A stretch of DNA of 64,000 nucleotides from Entrophospora sp. SA101 (taxonomy: Eukaryota > Glomeromycota > Glomeromycetes > Entrophosporales > Entrophosporaceae). This document shows, one piece after another, positions 1 to 9,307 of this stretch; the stretch's first letter is position 1, and each line of letters begins with the position of its first letter. The DNA is taken from assembly GCA_958430865.1 (NCBI GenBank), contig CAUDNR010003224.1, forward strand, positions 1-64,000, in the 5' to 3' direction. The position numbers and the translations under genes are program-made. Under the pieces are notes generated by a model. The model saw nothing but the letters and a program-made list of their open reading frames with translations. It ran no database searches and was not told the origin of the DNA.

Positions 1-113
1 GTAATTTTATATATAAAGGACATCATATTAAGATAATAAAGATTAACTTGTATTTTTACAATCATTAAAATACCGTTCGAGAAACTATTATCGTTAAGAA
101 AGTAAACATTACA
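1..113 (+). repeat. 3' end of a gypsy-type LTR (solo LTR or 3' LTR)
   Basis: This stretch is the reverse complement of about 13808-13920, the R/U5 end of the LTR belonging to the gypsy element at 9.2-14.2 kb. It ends with the LTR terminus ACATTACA at 113. The sequence after it (CAGAAAAGATG...) carries no tRNA primer-binding site, so this is the outer end of a 3' LTR or a solo LTR. The rest lies beyond the left edge. Confidence 0.85.
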
Positions 114-156
114 CAGAAAAGATGACAAAGGGAGGCGTTGGTTGGGTAAGTGTTTT

Positions 157-207
157 AAGAATGGTGGTGGTGGTGGTTATCGCCGCCACTCATCATCACT
201 CTAGTTA
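157..207 (+). repeat. Short dispersed hairpin repeat (GGTGG...TTATCG...CCACT)
   Basis: A unit of about 50 bp runs from AAGAATGGTGG through TTATCGCC to CACTCTAGTT. The GGTGG run can pair with the CCGCCAC run across a TTATCG loop. Two tandem copies recur at 30797-30893. No coding is seen in 114-443 around it. Confidence 0.55.
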
Positions 208-586
208 TTATTTAAGAAATGTTCTATATAGTTTACTATAAATCATGATATTCATTCATCGCAACTTATTGCAGTTCTATTTTTATTTAGTAATCATAAT
301 CTACCGCCGTCGTCATCATCAAATCAACTCTTGAAACATGACATCTATTTATTACAAATTAATGTTTGAATTTTTCACTTTTGAATTAATCATAATAATA
401 GTATTGAAGAATCCTACAAACCTAATTCTTTGTTGTTTTATCTAGAATGAAGATATAAATAAATATCCATGGGAAATAAATGGAAAAGAAATGCACAAAA
501 AACTTCAAAGATCCATCAGAAGCACTAAAATTGATCATTTTCTATATAATGAACCCATCTTATCGTCAATTGTGGATACAGTAGAC

Positions 587-740
587 CAGGGTTGGAAAAT
601 TGACTGGTCCATTGAGAACAGATGGATTTTGGACTGGTCCATTGCCATTAATAAAATACCAAATATGGTTAAATTGTCACACTAATAGACCCAATAGACC
701 GCCAATAGACCATCTATGGACCACACATTTGCCAACCCTG
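587..740. mobile_element. hAT-type MITE, copy 1 (154 bp)
   Basis: The element starts CAGGGTTGG and ends CCAACCCTG, giving perfect 9-bp terminal inverted repeats. It is flanked by a perfect 8-bp target duplication, CAGTAGAC, at 579-586 and 741-748. An 8-bp duplication and CAGGG ends are typical of hAT elements. It has no coding capacity and sits just upstream of the broken kinase. Confidence 0.92.
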
Positions 741-800
741 CAGTAGACCCATCATCATGGTTACAAAATAGCTTTAGCAATCAATAATTAATTTCAGGCA

Positions 801-1555
801 TTGAATTATTGTAAAATTAGATCAAACTTAATTATTCCTTGTTATGGTATAACTAAATTCCCAGAAAATGGAAATTATGCAATAGTTCTTGATTACCTGC
901 AAGAGGGAAATTTAAGAAGTTATATACGAAAAAATCACTATAATTTAACATCAAAGGATAGAATTGATATTTTTAGATATTTATGTGAATCATTATATTT
1001 TATACATGAAAAAGATATTATTGCAAGGAGGTGTTTGTTTATCACAGATCTAGGATTATGTGGACCAGTTGATGAAAAATTATCAAATAAAATCTATGAA
1101 ATTGTACCTTACATTGCACCAGAACTATTTAGAGGAAAAAATCGCACAAAAGAATCAGATGTTTATAGTGTTGGGATGTTAATGTGGGAAATATTTACAG
1201 GACATCCACCATTTAATGATACAGCACATGATTTTCATTTGCAAATAAAAATATGTGCAGGTTTACGACCACTGATATTACCAGGAGTGCCTGGTGATTA
1301 TGCATAATTGATGCAAAGATGTTGGATGTGGATCCAGCAAAGAGACCAACTATTGGAGAGCTTTTGAAATTTGCTCTTAATAAACTTAAAACTGGGAGTT
1401 CTAATGAAGGTAGTAGTAGTAATATTGGTGGTGGTAGTAATTCAAAACAAATTTACAAACCACATCCATTAGCATATCATACAAGCAGGATATTAAGTGA
1501 TGAGTTTGTTAAATTGAATTTAAGTAATTATAGCCTATTAAATCATGAAATATAA
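801..1555 (+). pseudogene. Broken protein kinase (C-lobe remnant)
   Basis: The reading frame gives the C-lobe of a tyrosine-kinase-like protein kinase of the sort expanded in Rhizophagus. It has a hinge-like stretch (YAIVLDYLQEGNLRSYI), a DFG-equivalent ITDLGLCG, the APE motif as IAPELFRG, SDVYSVGMLMWEIFTG and a final PAKRPT. Three defects make it non-functional. There is no N-lobe (no glycine loop or catalytic lysine). The HRD catalytic loop is missing: the text jumps from HEKDIIARR straight to CLFITDLG. A TAA at 1304-1306 interrupts the frame before LMQRCWMLD. The tail is Ser/Gly/Asn-rich. An exon-like stretch at about 447-578 may be older 5' sequence. The family assignment is secure; activity is ruled out by the missing residues. 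Confidence 0.85.
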
Positions 1556-2259
1556 TTTTAATAAGGCAAATAGTTTATTAATTAACTGAAATCCATTAGA
1601 TTATTTGTGATAATAAGGTTAAAGTTGGAGAATTGGGTGAATTGTTGATGGGTAGATAATCTCTATTTTCATTATTTTTCATAAGGGAAATTAGATTTTG
1701 TGCAAATTCATCCTGGCTGCAAAAAAGAACAATCTTTTTTTTAATAAATTTAGCCCTTTAAAAACTTTGTTGGTCATAATGTATTTATTCTCATATTAAT
1801 TGTGAATGAAAATGACATTTCAAGTGAAATTATACAACCATCATGTTTTTAGAGAACATTCCTAAAGATAGTGATGTCACTGAGTAAAAGGAGGAGGAGC
1901 TAGATGTCAAAGCTAATATAAAATCGGAGGATCCTTCTTTTTCTTTTACTAAGATCTATATTTACATTAAGTGCCAATATCATCATATGTCAAATTTCTT
2001 CATTCTTTTATTGGTTTTCTAAGAGTCATTATCAATTGCATCTTTTAAAATTTCAGCAACAGGACTTTTCTTGCCAATATGAAAAGCATTTGACAATTCT
2101 ATATTTGCATGAAATGGCGCCCTTTTTTTTAAAGCAGTTAAATATTTTATTTTATAAAGAACTTGAATGGGAAAAATCGAAATTGATTTCTAATACAAAT
2201 AGAAGTAATCCCATAATTTTTAATGTCATGTGAATTATTGTCAGTTAAGGCATACAATG
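1556..2259. other. Intergenic, no supported gene
   Basis: AT-rich sequence with one 65-codon open frame at 2036-2233 that resembles nothing I recognise. No RNA gene or repeat boundary is evident. Confidence 0.5.
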
Positions 2260-2413
2260 CAGGGTTGGAAAATTGACTGATCCATTGAGAACAGATGGAT
2301 TTTGGACTGGTCCATTGCCATTAATAAAATACCAAATATGGTTAAATTGTCACACTAATAGACCCAATAGACCGCCAATAGACCATCTATGGACCACACA
2401 TTTGCCAACCCTG
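2260..2413. mobile_element. hAT-type MITE, copy 2 (same family as 587-740)
   Basis: Same 154-bp CAGGGTTGG...CCAACCCTG element, almost identical to copy 1. The 42 bp to its right (2414-2455) match copy 1's right flank, including the CAGTAGAC duplication. The left flank (ACAATG) is unrelated. This copy therefore arose by duplication of the MITE plus its 3' flank, not by a fresh insertion. Confidence 0.88.
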
Positions 2414-2643
2414 CAGTAGACCCATCATCATGGTTACAAAATAGCTTTAGCAATCATGAATGGTCTATAATCAAAGATACATCTCATTCTCATTATAAAC
2501 AGTTTCAAACCAGTAACTGTCACTTGCTGAAATCTGGTGAAATCAGAGACATTTTAAATCATTTGTGAGTTTTGATTGATTGTATTTTTAGATTTTTGTC
2601 TTTAAAAATATCTAATTCAGAAAACAAACTTTTTACTATATAG

Positions 2644-3652
2644 TAAACGCATACATCATCTTAAAGATTATTTATTAGAAGACGAAGAAGTGATTGAAGG
2701 AACATGGACCTCTGATGGTATAATTACACCTTTGAAGATTGCATCTTGTGCAATACCTGATATAAGATTGTACAGCCCAGAAAAACAATCTAAAGCATCA
2801 AAAAGAAGACGCATCATTAGCAAAAGTGATAATTTAAATCTTGACAAAGAGAATTTGAATTCTCAAAAGGTATTTATTGATTTTTGAAAATATATTAATA
2901 TGATCCATATATTAATATCAATCATTATCATTATTTAGAAGAAACGAGAACCTATAGGTAAAAAACCGGATTTATGTTTAAAATTAAGACCATCAGATAA
3001 AATTATTTAATGATTTGAGCTGCTAGTTGGGGAAATTGCATATTCACCATGGGATGAGGATGATATAAAAACAAGAAATGATCAATTAAAGCTCTACAGA
3101 ATGATGAAAGATTTATTTGATGATATTATGAAAACCAATATTCTGAAATATGATAAATTTGTAACAGCTGATATGTTTAAGTCACTGGAAATATATGGAA
3201 TTTTGATAAAGGGTATTATATATTTAAATTATATAGGATGTCATGCCAAATGTTCATTGAAATCCTATATTGCATGTAAAATTGACATTAATTCTTTTTT
3301 GTTTTTAGGCTTTCAAATGTTTGTTTTTGTATTAGACAAACCTGGATTTGGGTTGTATAGAATTCGCAAAGTTGATGAACTCACGATCCCTGTGAAAGAA
3401 AAAAATGATGATGTTATAAAAGTTTATGAATCTTTGATGGTATGTGAAAATATTTATGAATTTTGAAGTTTTAAAAAAGTACTTATATTATTTTAACGTC
3501 TTAAAAAAAATTATTCTTAAAAGTTTGCTGTTAAAAAAACCAAAGAATTCATTGATGAGTTACATGAGAATTTAAGAACTAAGAAGAAGGAAGATAATGA
3601 TCCTTGGTTACTTTCATCTATGCCACCAACTTGCAAATCACCTATAAGATAA
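2644..3652 (+). pseudogene. Decayed multi-exon gene of an anonymous Rhizophagus-type family
   Basis: Four exons with clean GT-AG introns can be read: 2644-2869, 2939-3212, 3309-3439 and 3524-3652. They give a Lys/Arg-rich segment (SKASKRRRIISK), then KKPDLCLKLRPSD, then FELLVGEIAYSPWDED and GFQMFVFVLDKPGFGLYRIR. Two adjacent stops, TAA TGA at 3008-3013, break exon 2, so this copy is probably dead. The order PD...E-I-A-Y-S-P is shared with the intact gene at 31087-33116 (PDF...EISYGPF), which suggests one family. The PD...E pattern could reflect a PD-(D/E)XK nuclease-like fold, but that is conjecture. No start exon was found; it may lie upstream of the MITE copy. Confidence 0.6.
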
Positions 3653-4217
3653 CTATAAACATCATACCATGCAAAAATATCTTGCTATATATAATAATTT
3701 AGGAATTTATTATTACACTTTCTTTTTTTCAATTTTATATTTTTTAACTTTAAATTAGCAGATTTAAAATTATTGTTAATTCAGTTATCTATTGCTTATA
3801 TTTTTAGTGAAATAACACTTTTTATATAAATATATAATAAAAATTATACATTTTAACATCATAGACACTGGTCAAAAAAGTACAATTCAGTGTATATTTA
3901 TCTTGGCTGAATTTTAGCCTAATTGATATCTAATCTGCATCAAAGTGAGGTCTAATTTTTTGGTGCAATTAGGTTGCCAATGGTCTTGTATTTGGATAAA
4001 TTATTCAACCAACATTCATAATTCATCTGACCTAAATGTATAATTATATTACATGTTGAATTGACTTTAAAAAGGCCAGTGTTCAACTTTTTATTGATTC
4101 ATGTATTACATATCAATTTTATTTAAATGTCAATTAATTGAAATAAACTAATACTAGTATTTATTTAATCATTTGTTATTAACTAATAATACAAATAAAA
4201 AAGCTATAAAATCTATT
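3653..4217. other. Intergenic with a possible degenerate MITE
   Basis: Low-complexity AT sequence. ACACTGG at about 3867 and CCAGTGT at about 4077, with partly matching inner sequence, could be weak inverted termini about 220 bp apart. No target duplication is convincing. No coding is seen. Confidence 0.3.
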
Positions 4218-4460
4218 CTAATTAATCACTAAATCATTATTCTCATCAGTCTCATCAAATAATTCTTCTTCCTCTTGTTGAACCTTCATCTTGATGGATT
4301 CTTTCTTTTTTTTTCTAATAAATAATATAAAAAAAATTTTATCAGTCTTTAATATGAAATAATAAAATCATTTGACTTCTCATTTGTAAGCAATTCAATT
4401 ATTTCAACTCGGTTGTATTCGAATTTATTCTAATATTTTCTAATCCATTCTTTGTATAGT
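4218..4460 (-). pseudogene. Terminal exons of an unrecognised gene
   Basis: On the minus strand a peptide containing LYKEWIRKY, a TAG, then NKFEYNRVEIIELL precedes an intron-like gap. It is followed by a final acidic exon ending in EEEELFDETDENNDLVIN and a TAG at 4218-4220. The acidic C-terminus and splice-like boundaries suggest a real but broken gene. Family unknown. Confidence 0.35.
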
Positions 4461-5099
4461 TTATTGGTTAAATCATGTAGACAAGTCATGTTATCTTTAC
4501 AATTTCAAGAATTATAAATAAGCTTGGAATTTCCTCAATAATAATCAACTGAATCTTAATGTCCATCTTAACACTTTAATAAACATATAACCCTTATATA
4601 GTCTTTGATTGTAATTAATTAATAAACCATTGTGATTGATCTTAAAACCTTTCTAATAATTAATGGCTTGGCCAACCTTTAATTATTAGTTAGGATCCCT
4701 TTTGATTTTACTGTATTGCTTGGTGGGATGCCTCAAATAGCATAGTTGTATATACTTCTTTATTTCTTGTCATTATTTAATAGATATCATGTGCAGCTGG
4801 AGGATAAAACAGAGGAGAGCTACTACTAGAATTCGTCTGCAATAAAAAGGCAGTTTAGTAGCCAATACTAAAATAATAGCAGGTTAGTGGCTAACACTAA
4901 TAGGGAAATCTAGCTAGTAAGTAAAGATCTTGGAAACATCTGAAGTTTATTGGTAAAAGGAACTACCAACTATATATTATTGAAAAACCTATATATACAT
5001 TATTGGACACATAATAGTTAGTGCTTAGAAAGCATATTTTAGCAATTACTCAGATTGCACACTTGCAATACCTGTTCTTGCTCTTTTGTTTGATACTTT

Positions 5100-5335
5100 G
5101 AGGTATTTGGAATTGCTGATATTGCCCAAGCTCAGTTTTCAAAGTTTCATTTTCATTTTTGAATATTTCCTAAGCAAAATATTATCTTCTTCAACTAGCT
5201 GAAAATGACTTTCTAAATCTTTGATTTTTCTTTTTAACTCAATTTCTTTTACTTGCTGTTGATATAATTCAGTTTGTAACTGCCCATTTTCCTTCTTTAA
5301 TTTTTCAATTTCTAAATCATTTATTGAGTTTTACA
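5100..5335 (-). pseudogene. Coiled-coil protein fragment
   Basis: Read on the minus strand, about 75 codons give a heptad-like, charged sequence (EIEKLKKENGQLQTELYQQQ...LKRKIKDLESHFQLVEEDN) before a frame break. There is no start and no clean end. It could be the remains of any coiled-coil gene. It resembles, only in composition, the coiled-coil gene B at 38.3-39.3 kb, but contains no TGA-for-Trp. The flanks 4461-5099 and 5336-6117 show nothing beyond AT-rich sequence and three TGACCT units near 5695. Confidence 0.35.
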
Positions 5336-6117
5336 TTGAGGAATATATATAGTGTGAAATAGTGATTTAAGAATCACGAGAAATTTAAAAAATAAATAAA
5401 TCGGTAATGATTTACAAAAAGAAGTCTATTACTCAATATAATAAACCAATAAAATAATTAAATTGTAACATTTCTTTAATTCTGAATCCAAAATTATTCA
5501 TTCAAGCTTATAAATATCTTAAAAGAAAAGTCTTGTTTATTTTTAATTAGAACAAATTAAGAATTCACAGAAATCAGAGAACTAGATAATAGAACCTTCT
5601 TTACAGGAAGAATGAATGGAAAGAATAATGATCATTAACAATGAATTAATAATTATGATCATTTTTTTAATAACAAACTGTCTTTAATCTTGACCTTGAC
5701 CTTGACCTTATCTTTGAATTATATATTTTCGTAATGATGATAAAACTACCTCTAACAATGAATTCATACCAATTCTGTGCATAATTAATTTCTTTTATTT
5801 TATATTTATCTCTATTCTTATTATTATTTTTTATTTCTTTTCTTTTAGTAAGTAAATCATAAATACATATTCGTGGAAATTGTTGTTATGATTTAGTATG
5901 TATGAGTTAGAAGAAACTGTTTTATTGTATTGACATTTACATTAAATAAATATTGAAATTGTGAGATTTGGACACAATCTCACAATAGTCTAATTAATGT
6001 ATAACAATTTCGTTTTATTTGATGTTGTTTAGAATGTATCACTACTTGTTTCATTGGTCCTCAGTATTTTAATGTTATAGGATCTAGGAATCTTGATTTT
6101 GAATTGGGAGGCATTTA

Positions 6118-6205
6118 TAGTTAATATTGATCCCTGAAATTCTTAGTAATACCAATGTTCACTTTGTCTGGTATTGTTGCAGCATGCCCCATGTATGTTA
6201 TTCTG
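6118..6205 (-). repeat. Dispersed repeat matching the right end of the element at 33.4-34.4 kb
   Basis: The text TGATCCCTGAAATTCTTAG...GTTCACTTTGTCTGG...TTGTTGCAGCATGCCCCAT matches, inverted, 34373-34450. That includes both the terminus of the TA-flanked transposon and 30 bp outside it. The shared flank means the transposon end is embedded in a larger repeat. Confidence 0.6.
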
Positions 6206-6215
6206 TAATATTTAG

Positions 6216-6556
6216 TTAATTCCTCAAGATCTTACATTTGACTCAAGTCGGAATCCACCAGCTTTTGTTGAAAATGAAAATGTATTTGCAATTTGTATTT
6301 GTTATATTTTTTTAAAATCTTTTTTTTTTCTTTTGAAAAAAATTTGTTTATTTATTTAAACAGACAGTGCTAGAAAAAGGCAGTCATGTAAGGATCAAAA
6401 TAGTTGGAACAAGGTTTGACGCAACTGATATTGTAAGTTAATAAAGATATAATATTTTTAATATCATTGGAAAAAATATATAATTATTATTGTTATTTTT
6501 AGTTTGCAATTGGTACAATCAAAAAAGATTTTTGTGGAATTATAGAAAGAATTTGA
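6216..6556 (+). pseudogene. RPB7: RNA polymerase II subunit RPB7, last three exons only
   Basis: Three exons (6216-6281, 6364-6432, 6503-6556) splice cleanly with phase 0 throughout to a 63-residue tail. It reads LIPQDLTFDSSRNPPAF, then KGSHVRIKIVGTRFDATDI, then FAIGTIKKDF. This matches the end of the OB-fold domain of RPB7, the stalk subunit of RNA polymerase II (family pattern: ...R(L)KIVGTRVD..(D/E)IFAIG...DYLG). The N-terminal two thirds, about 110 residues, is missing. Immediately upstream lies the repeat at 6118-6205, which seems to have replaced the 5' exons. No frame break is seen within the tail. A complete gene must exist elsewhere, since RPB7 is essential. This copy is most likely a truncated duplicate. 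Confidence 0.82.
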
Positions 6557-6870
6557 TTTTAAATACTTTCTTTATTATAATGAATGGATGATTTTAAAAA
6601 TTAAAGTTAATAAAAATATTAAACTATTGTTATGAAATAGAAACAAATGTATATTAATTATAATAATTGCTCATGCAATATAATGATTAATTAATTTATC
6701 TGCTGTTGAGTAAATTTCTTCGAATTCAGCTACATATTATATATATAAAATAAATAATAAATTTTAGAAATTATATGTAATATATATAATGTTCATTACA
6801 TGGCAGAACTTGATAATTTTACAATCAATATCTTCATCAAATAGATCCTCTGCAAGTTCCTGAAAGTGTT

Positions 6871-8325
6871 TTAAAGCCAGTAGTAATATGTATTTGGTCT
6901 ATACTTAATTTCATAATTAATAAATCCTAGATCTTGATATCTTTTTAATATTTCTAGTGTAACTATTTCTGATGAATTTTTTAACGTAAATTTCAATTTA
7001 AAAGGTTTGGGTCCTTTCCAATTATCCATTAAAAGATCCAAAGAACCATTGTTGGAAAAAGTTGGTTTTTTTTGAAAAGAAATGGAGTTTAGATTTTTTG
7101 GTAATGTTTGATTTAATACTTGGAATATTTTATCACCATTAAATACATAATTCCTATAATTGTTGGTGAATGTAATATGTTTCAATCTTTTACAATTGTT
7201 TAATATGCAAGCTAATTGTTGGTCTAATTCATTTCTATAATTTATTGACAAATATTCTAGGCGTTGACAGCTTTGTCCAATTGATTGAACCATTTCTGGC
7301 CAATCTATTTCATCAGCTGCATATCTTTTAATTGACAAATCTTTAAGATCTTTTCCATTCTTTTTAATAAAATTTATCAATTCTAAAAGAAATGAATTCT
7401 CGGAACTTGATATTTCAAGTTCTTCTTGATTTCGAAATGTAGTATATAAAAAAGGTTTTACATTTTTATTACTTTTTAAATTTAGATACTCTAGGTTTTG
7501 AAATTTCTGTACTAATAGAAGATCTAAATTACTCTTTCCAATACTTTCGTAGTAGATTATTGAATTTGAATGTTTTGAAACTGCATTTATTAATTTATCA
7601 GAAAAAACTATATAATTTTTTAAAAAAATGTATAATTCTTTGATTTGATTTTGAGCTTCAATAAGTTGAGCTAGACTATCATTATTAAGATTGTCATCCT
7701 TTAAATGGTTAAGAAAATTACCTATCTCTAAAGATTGAATATTTCTACATATCTTAGCTAGTTTATTAAACAATTCACAACTATTAAAAAAATCACATTC
7801 CAATCCACTGAGACTCTCAAAACAGACATTAAATCTAGGATGATCAATTAACCATTCACATTTTAAATTATAAGTTGAAAGAATACTAATAGTTGTTGAG
7901 TGATCCAAAACAAATTTGATCAGTCTTTCCTTTAAACAATTGATCTTCGTAACATCAGAGTTATCTATCAGCTCTTCTAAATATTTATCACGATACAACA
8001 ACATTAATTCTTTATTAAATTTTGCATAATTGTATAATGTTGGTTTGTCCAATAATTGAAAATTCAATTTAATGTTATTTTTTGAAAAAAAGTCATTATC
8101 TTCTTCTAATAAACAATTAATTAATATTTTAATACTGCCAGCAAAACATAACGGTTTTCTCCATAATGCTGGAATATTAATATTATGCCATTGTTTATTA
8201 ACCTGAATGCATGAATATAATGTACCATAATCTTTTTCTATATTTTTAAAGATTGTTATCATAAGTTCTAGTGGTAAAATCGTTGTAAACATTTTTTTTT
8301 TTCCTGTTGTAGATGAGAAAGACAA
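6871..8325 (-). CDS. F-box protein (484 aa)
   Basis: An uninterrupted single-exon frame. Residues about 15-60 form an F-box (ILPLELMITIFKNIEKDYG...CIQVNKQWHNINIPALW), the segment that binds SKP1 in SCF ubiquitin ligases. The remaining 420 residues are Leu/Asn/Lys-rich with irregular leucine repeats (LEYLNLKSNKNVK, LKDLSIKRYA, LEYLSINYRNEL, LKHITFTNNYRN), fitting an LRR-like substrate-recognition region. Glomeromycotan genomes carry very many such F-box genes. The second methionine (residue 12, MFTTILPLE) is an equally plausible start, as the first 11 residues are low-complexity. No frame break, so probably functional; the substrate is unknown. Confidence 0.88.
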   Translation of the reverse strand: MSFSSTTGKKKMFTTILPLELMITIFKNIEKDYGTLYSCIQVNKQWHNINIPALWRKPLCFAGSIKILINCLLEEDNDFFSKNNIKLNFQLLDKPTLYNYAKFNKELMLLYRDKYLEELIDNSDVTKINCLKERLIKFVLDHSTTISILSTYNLKCEWLIDHPRFNVCFESLSGLECDFFNSCELFNKLAKICRNIQSLEIGNFLNHLKDDNLNNDSLAQLIEAQNQIKELYIFLKNYIVFSDKLINAVSKHSNSIIYYESIGKSNLDLLLVQKFQNLEYLNLKSNKNVKPFLYTTFRNQEELEISSSENSFLLELINFIKKNGKDLKDLSIKRYAADEIDWPEMVQSIGQSCQRLEYLSINYRNELDQQLACILNNCKRLKHITFTNNYRNYVFNGDKIFQVLNQTLPKNLNSISFQKKPTFSNNGSLDLLMDNWKGPKPFKLKFTLKNSSEIVTLEILKRYQDLGFINYEIKYRPNTYYYWL

Positions 8326-8394
8326 ATCTTTGTCAATTTGACATTTTCCTTATTTGATTTGCGATAAACCAATCAAAATTATTTATGACATCAT

Positions 8395-8680
8395 TAACGT
8401 GACTCGATGAATATTAATATTAATGATAATTTTAATTAAATATTAACGTTAATATTCAATCAAGAAAATACTCGTTTTCGAAATATTAATATCATTAGCA
8501 TTAGTATTAGTATTAATATTAATATTAGTATATTAGTGTTACTAATAGTATTAGTCTTAGTATTGGAGAAATTCGAGATTGAAATTCGAAATTAGTATTA
8601 GTATTAGTAGTATTAGTATTAGTATTAATATTAATATTAATTGGTATTAATAATAATAAAGTAATATTAATATCCGTGAC
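8395..8680. repeat. ATTAGT/AATATT microsatellite tract
   Basis: Long runs of TATTAG and TAATATT units, imperfectly palindromic. Low-complexity sequence between the F-box promoter side and the gypsy element. No gene is supported in 8326-9230. Confidence 0.7.
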
Positions 8681-9234
8681 AAAGTGGACCGACTATACGC
8701 CACTGTGATGAACCTAATTTGTATAATAGTGCATTGTGATTGTGATTGTGTGATATTAAAGAGATGGCGAGCGGGTATGAACGGGATGTGTAGTGATGCA
8801 ATTCAACAGCATCCATATAAGATTAATGGGTGTAAAAAATCCCAAAATCGTAGCTCAAGTGAGTATTAAGTTGTTCTCAACTTATCCTCGTGATTATATT
8901 CTTCTGGATTATTAGTAACACCTACCAAGAAGTATCTGATTATACAAAAAATTATATCAATTTGTAGCTTAAGTTTTGAAGGTCATGTGCATAAAATTTC
9001 ATACTTTTGTATTTTCTAGAACTTTATCAATTGAAAAAGGAATCCTCTAAAGTCTATAAAATAATTTTGCAATTTTTACATGTGATAGTCTAAAATCTTC
9101 CGATTCTCTTGTGTGATTTTGGTTAGAAAACAATTTTAGATAACTCATGCACCATTCTTTCCACACTTGAGGATAATAATAATAACAATAATTGAAAAAA
9201 GAAAAAAGAGATATCGAAATGCAATAATAATAAT

Positions 9235-9307
9235 AAGAGTCACGTTTCTAATGTAAATATTTATGTACCACCCCGATGTTACACATGACTTCGGAGTAAT
9301 TTGTTAC
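9235..9307 (-). repeat. 3' LTR remnant (first ~73 bp only)
   Basis: Matches 14087-14159, the U3 start of the 5' LTR, including the boundary TGTAACAAATTACTCC. To its left only AATAATAAT-type simple sequence is shared. No TGTAATG terminus is found where the LTR should end, near 8956. Confidence 0.8.
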
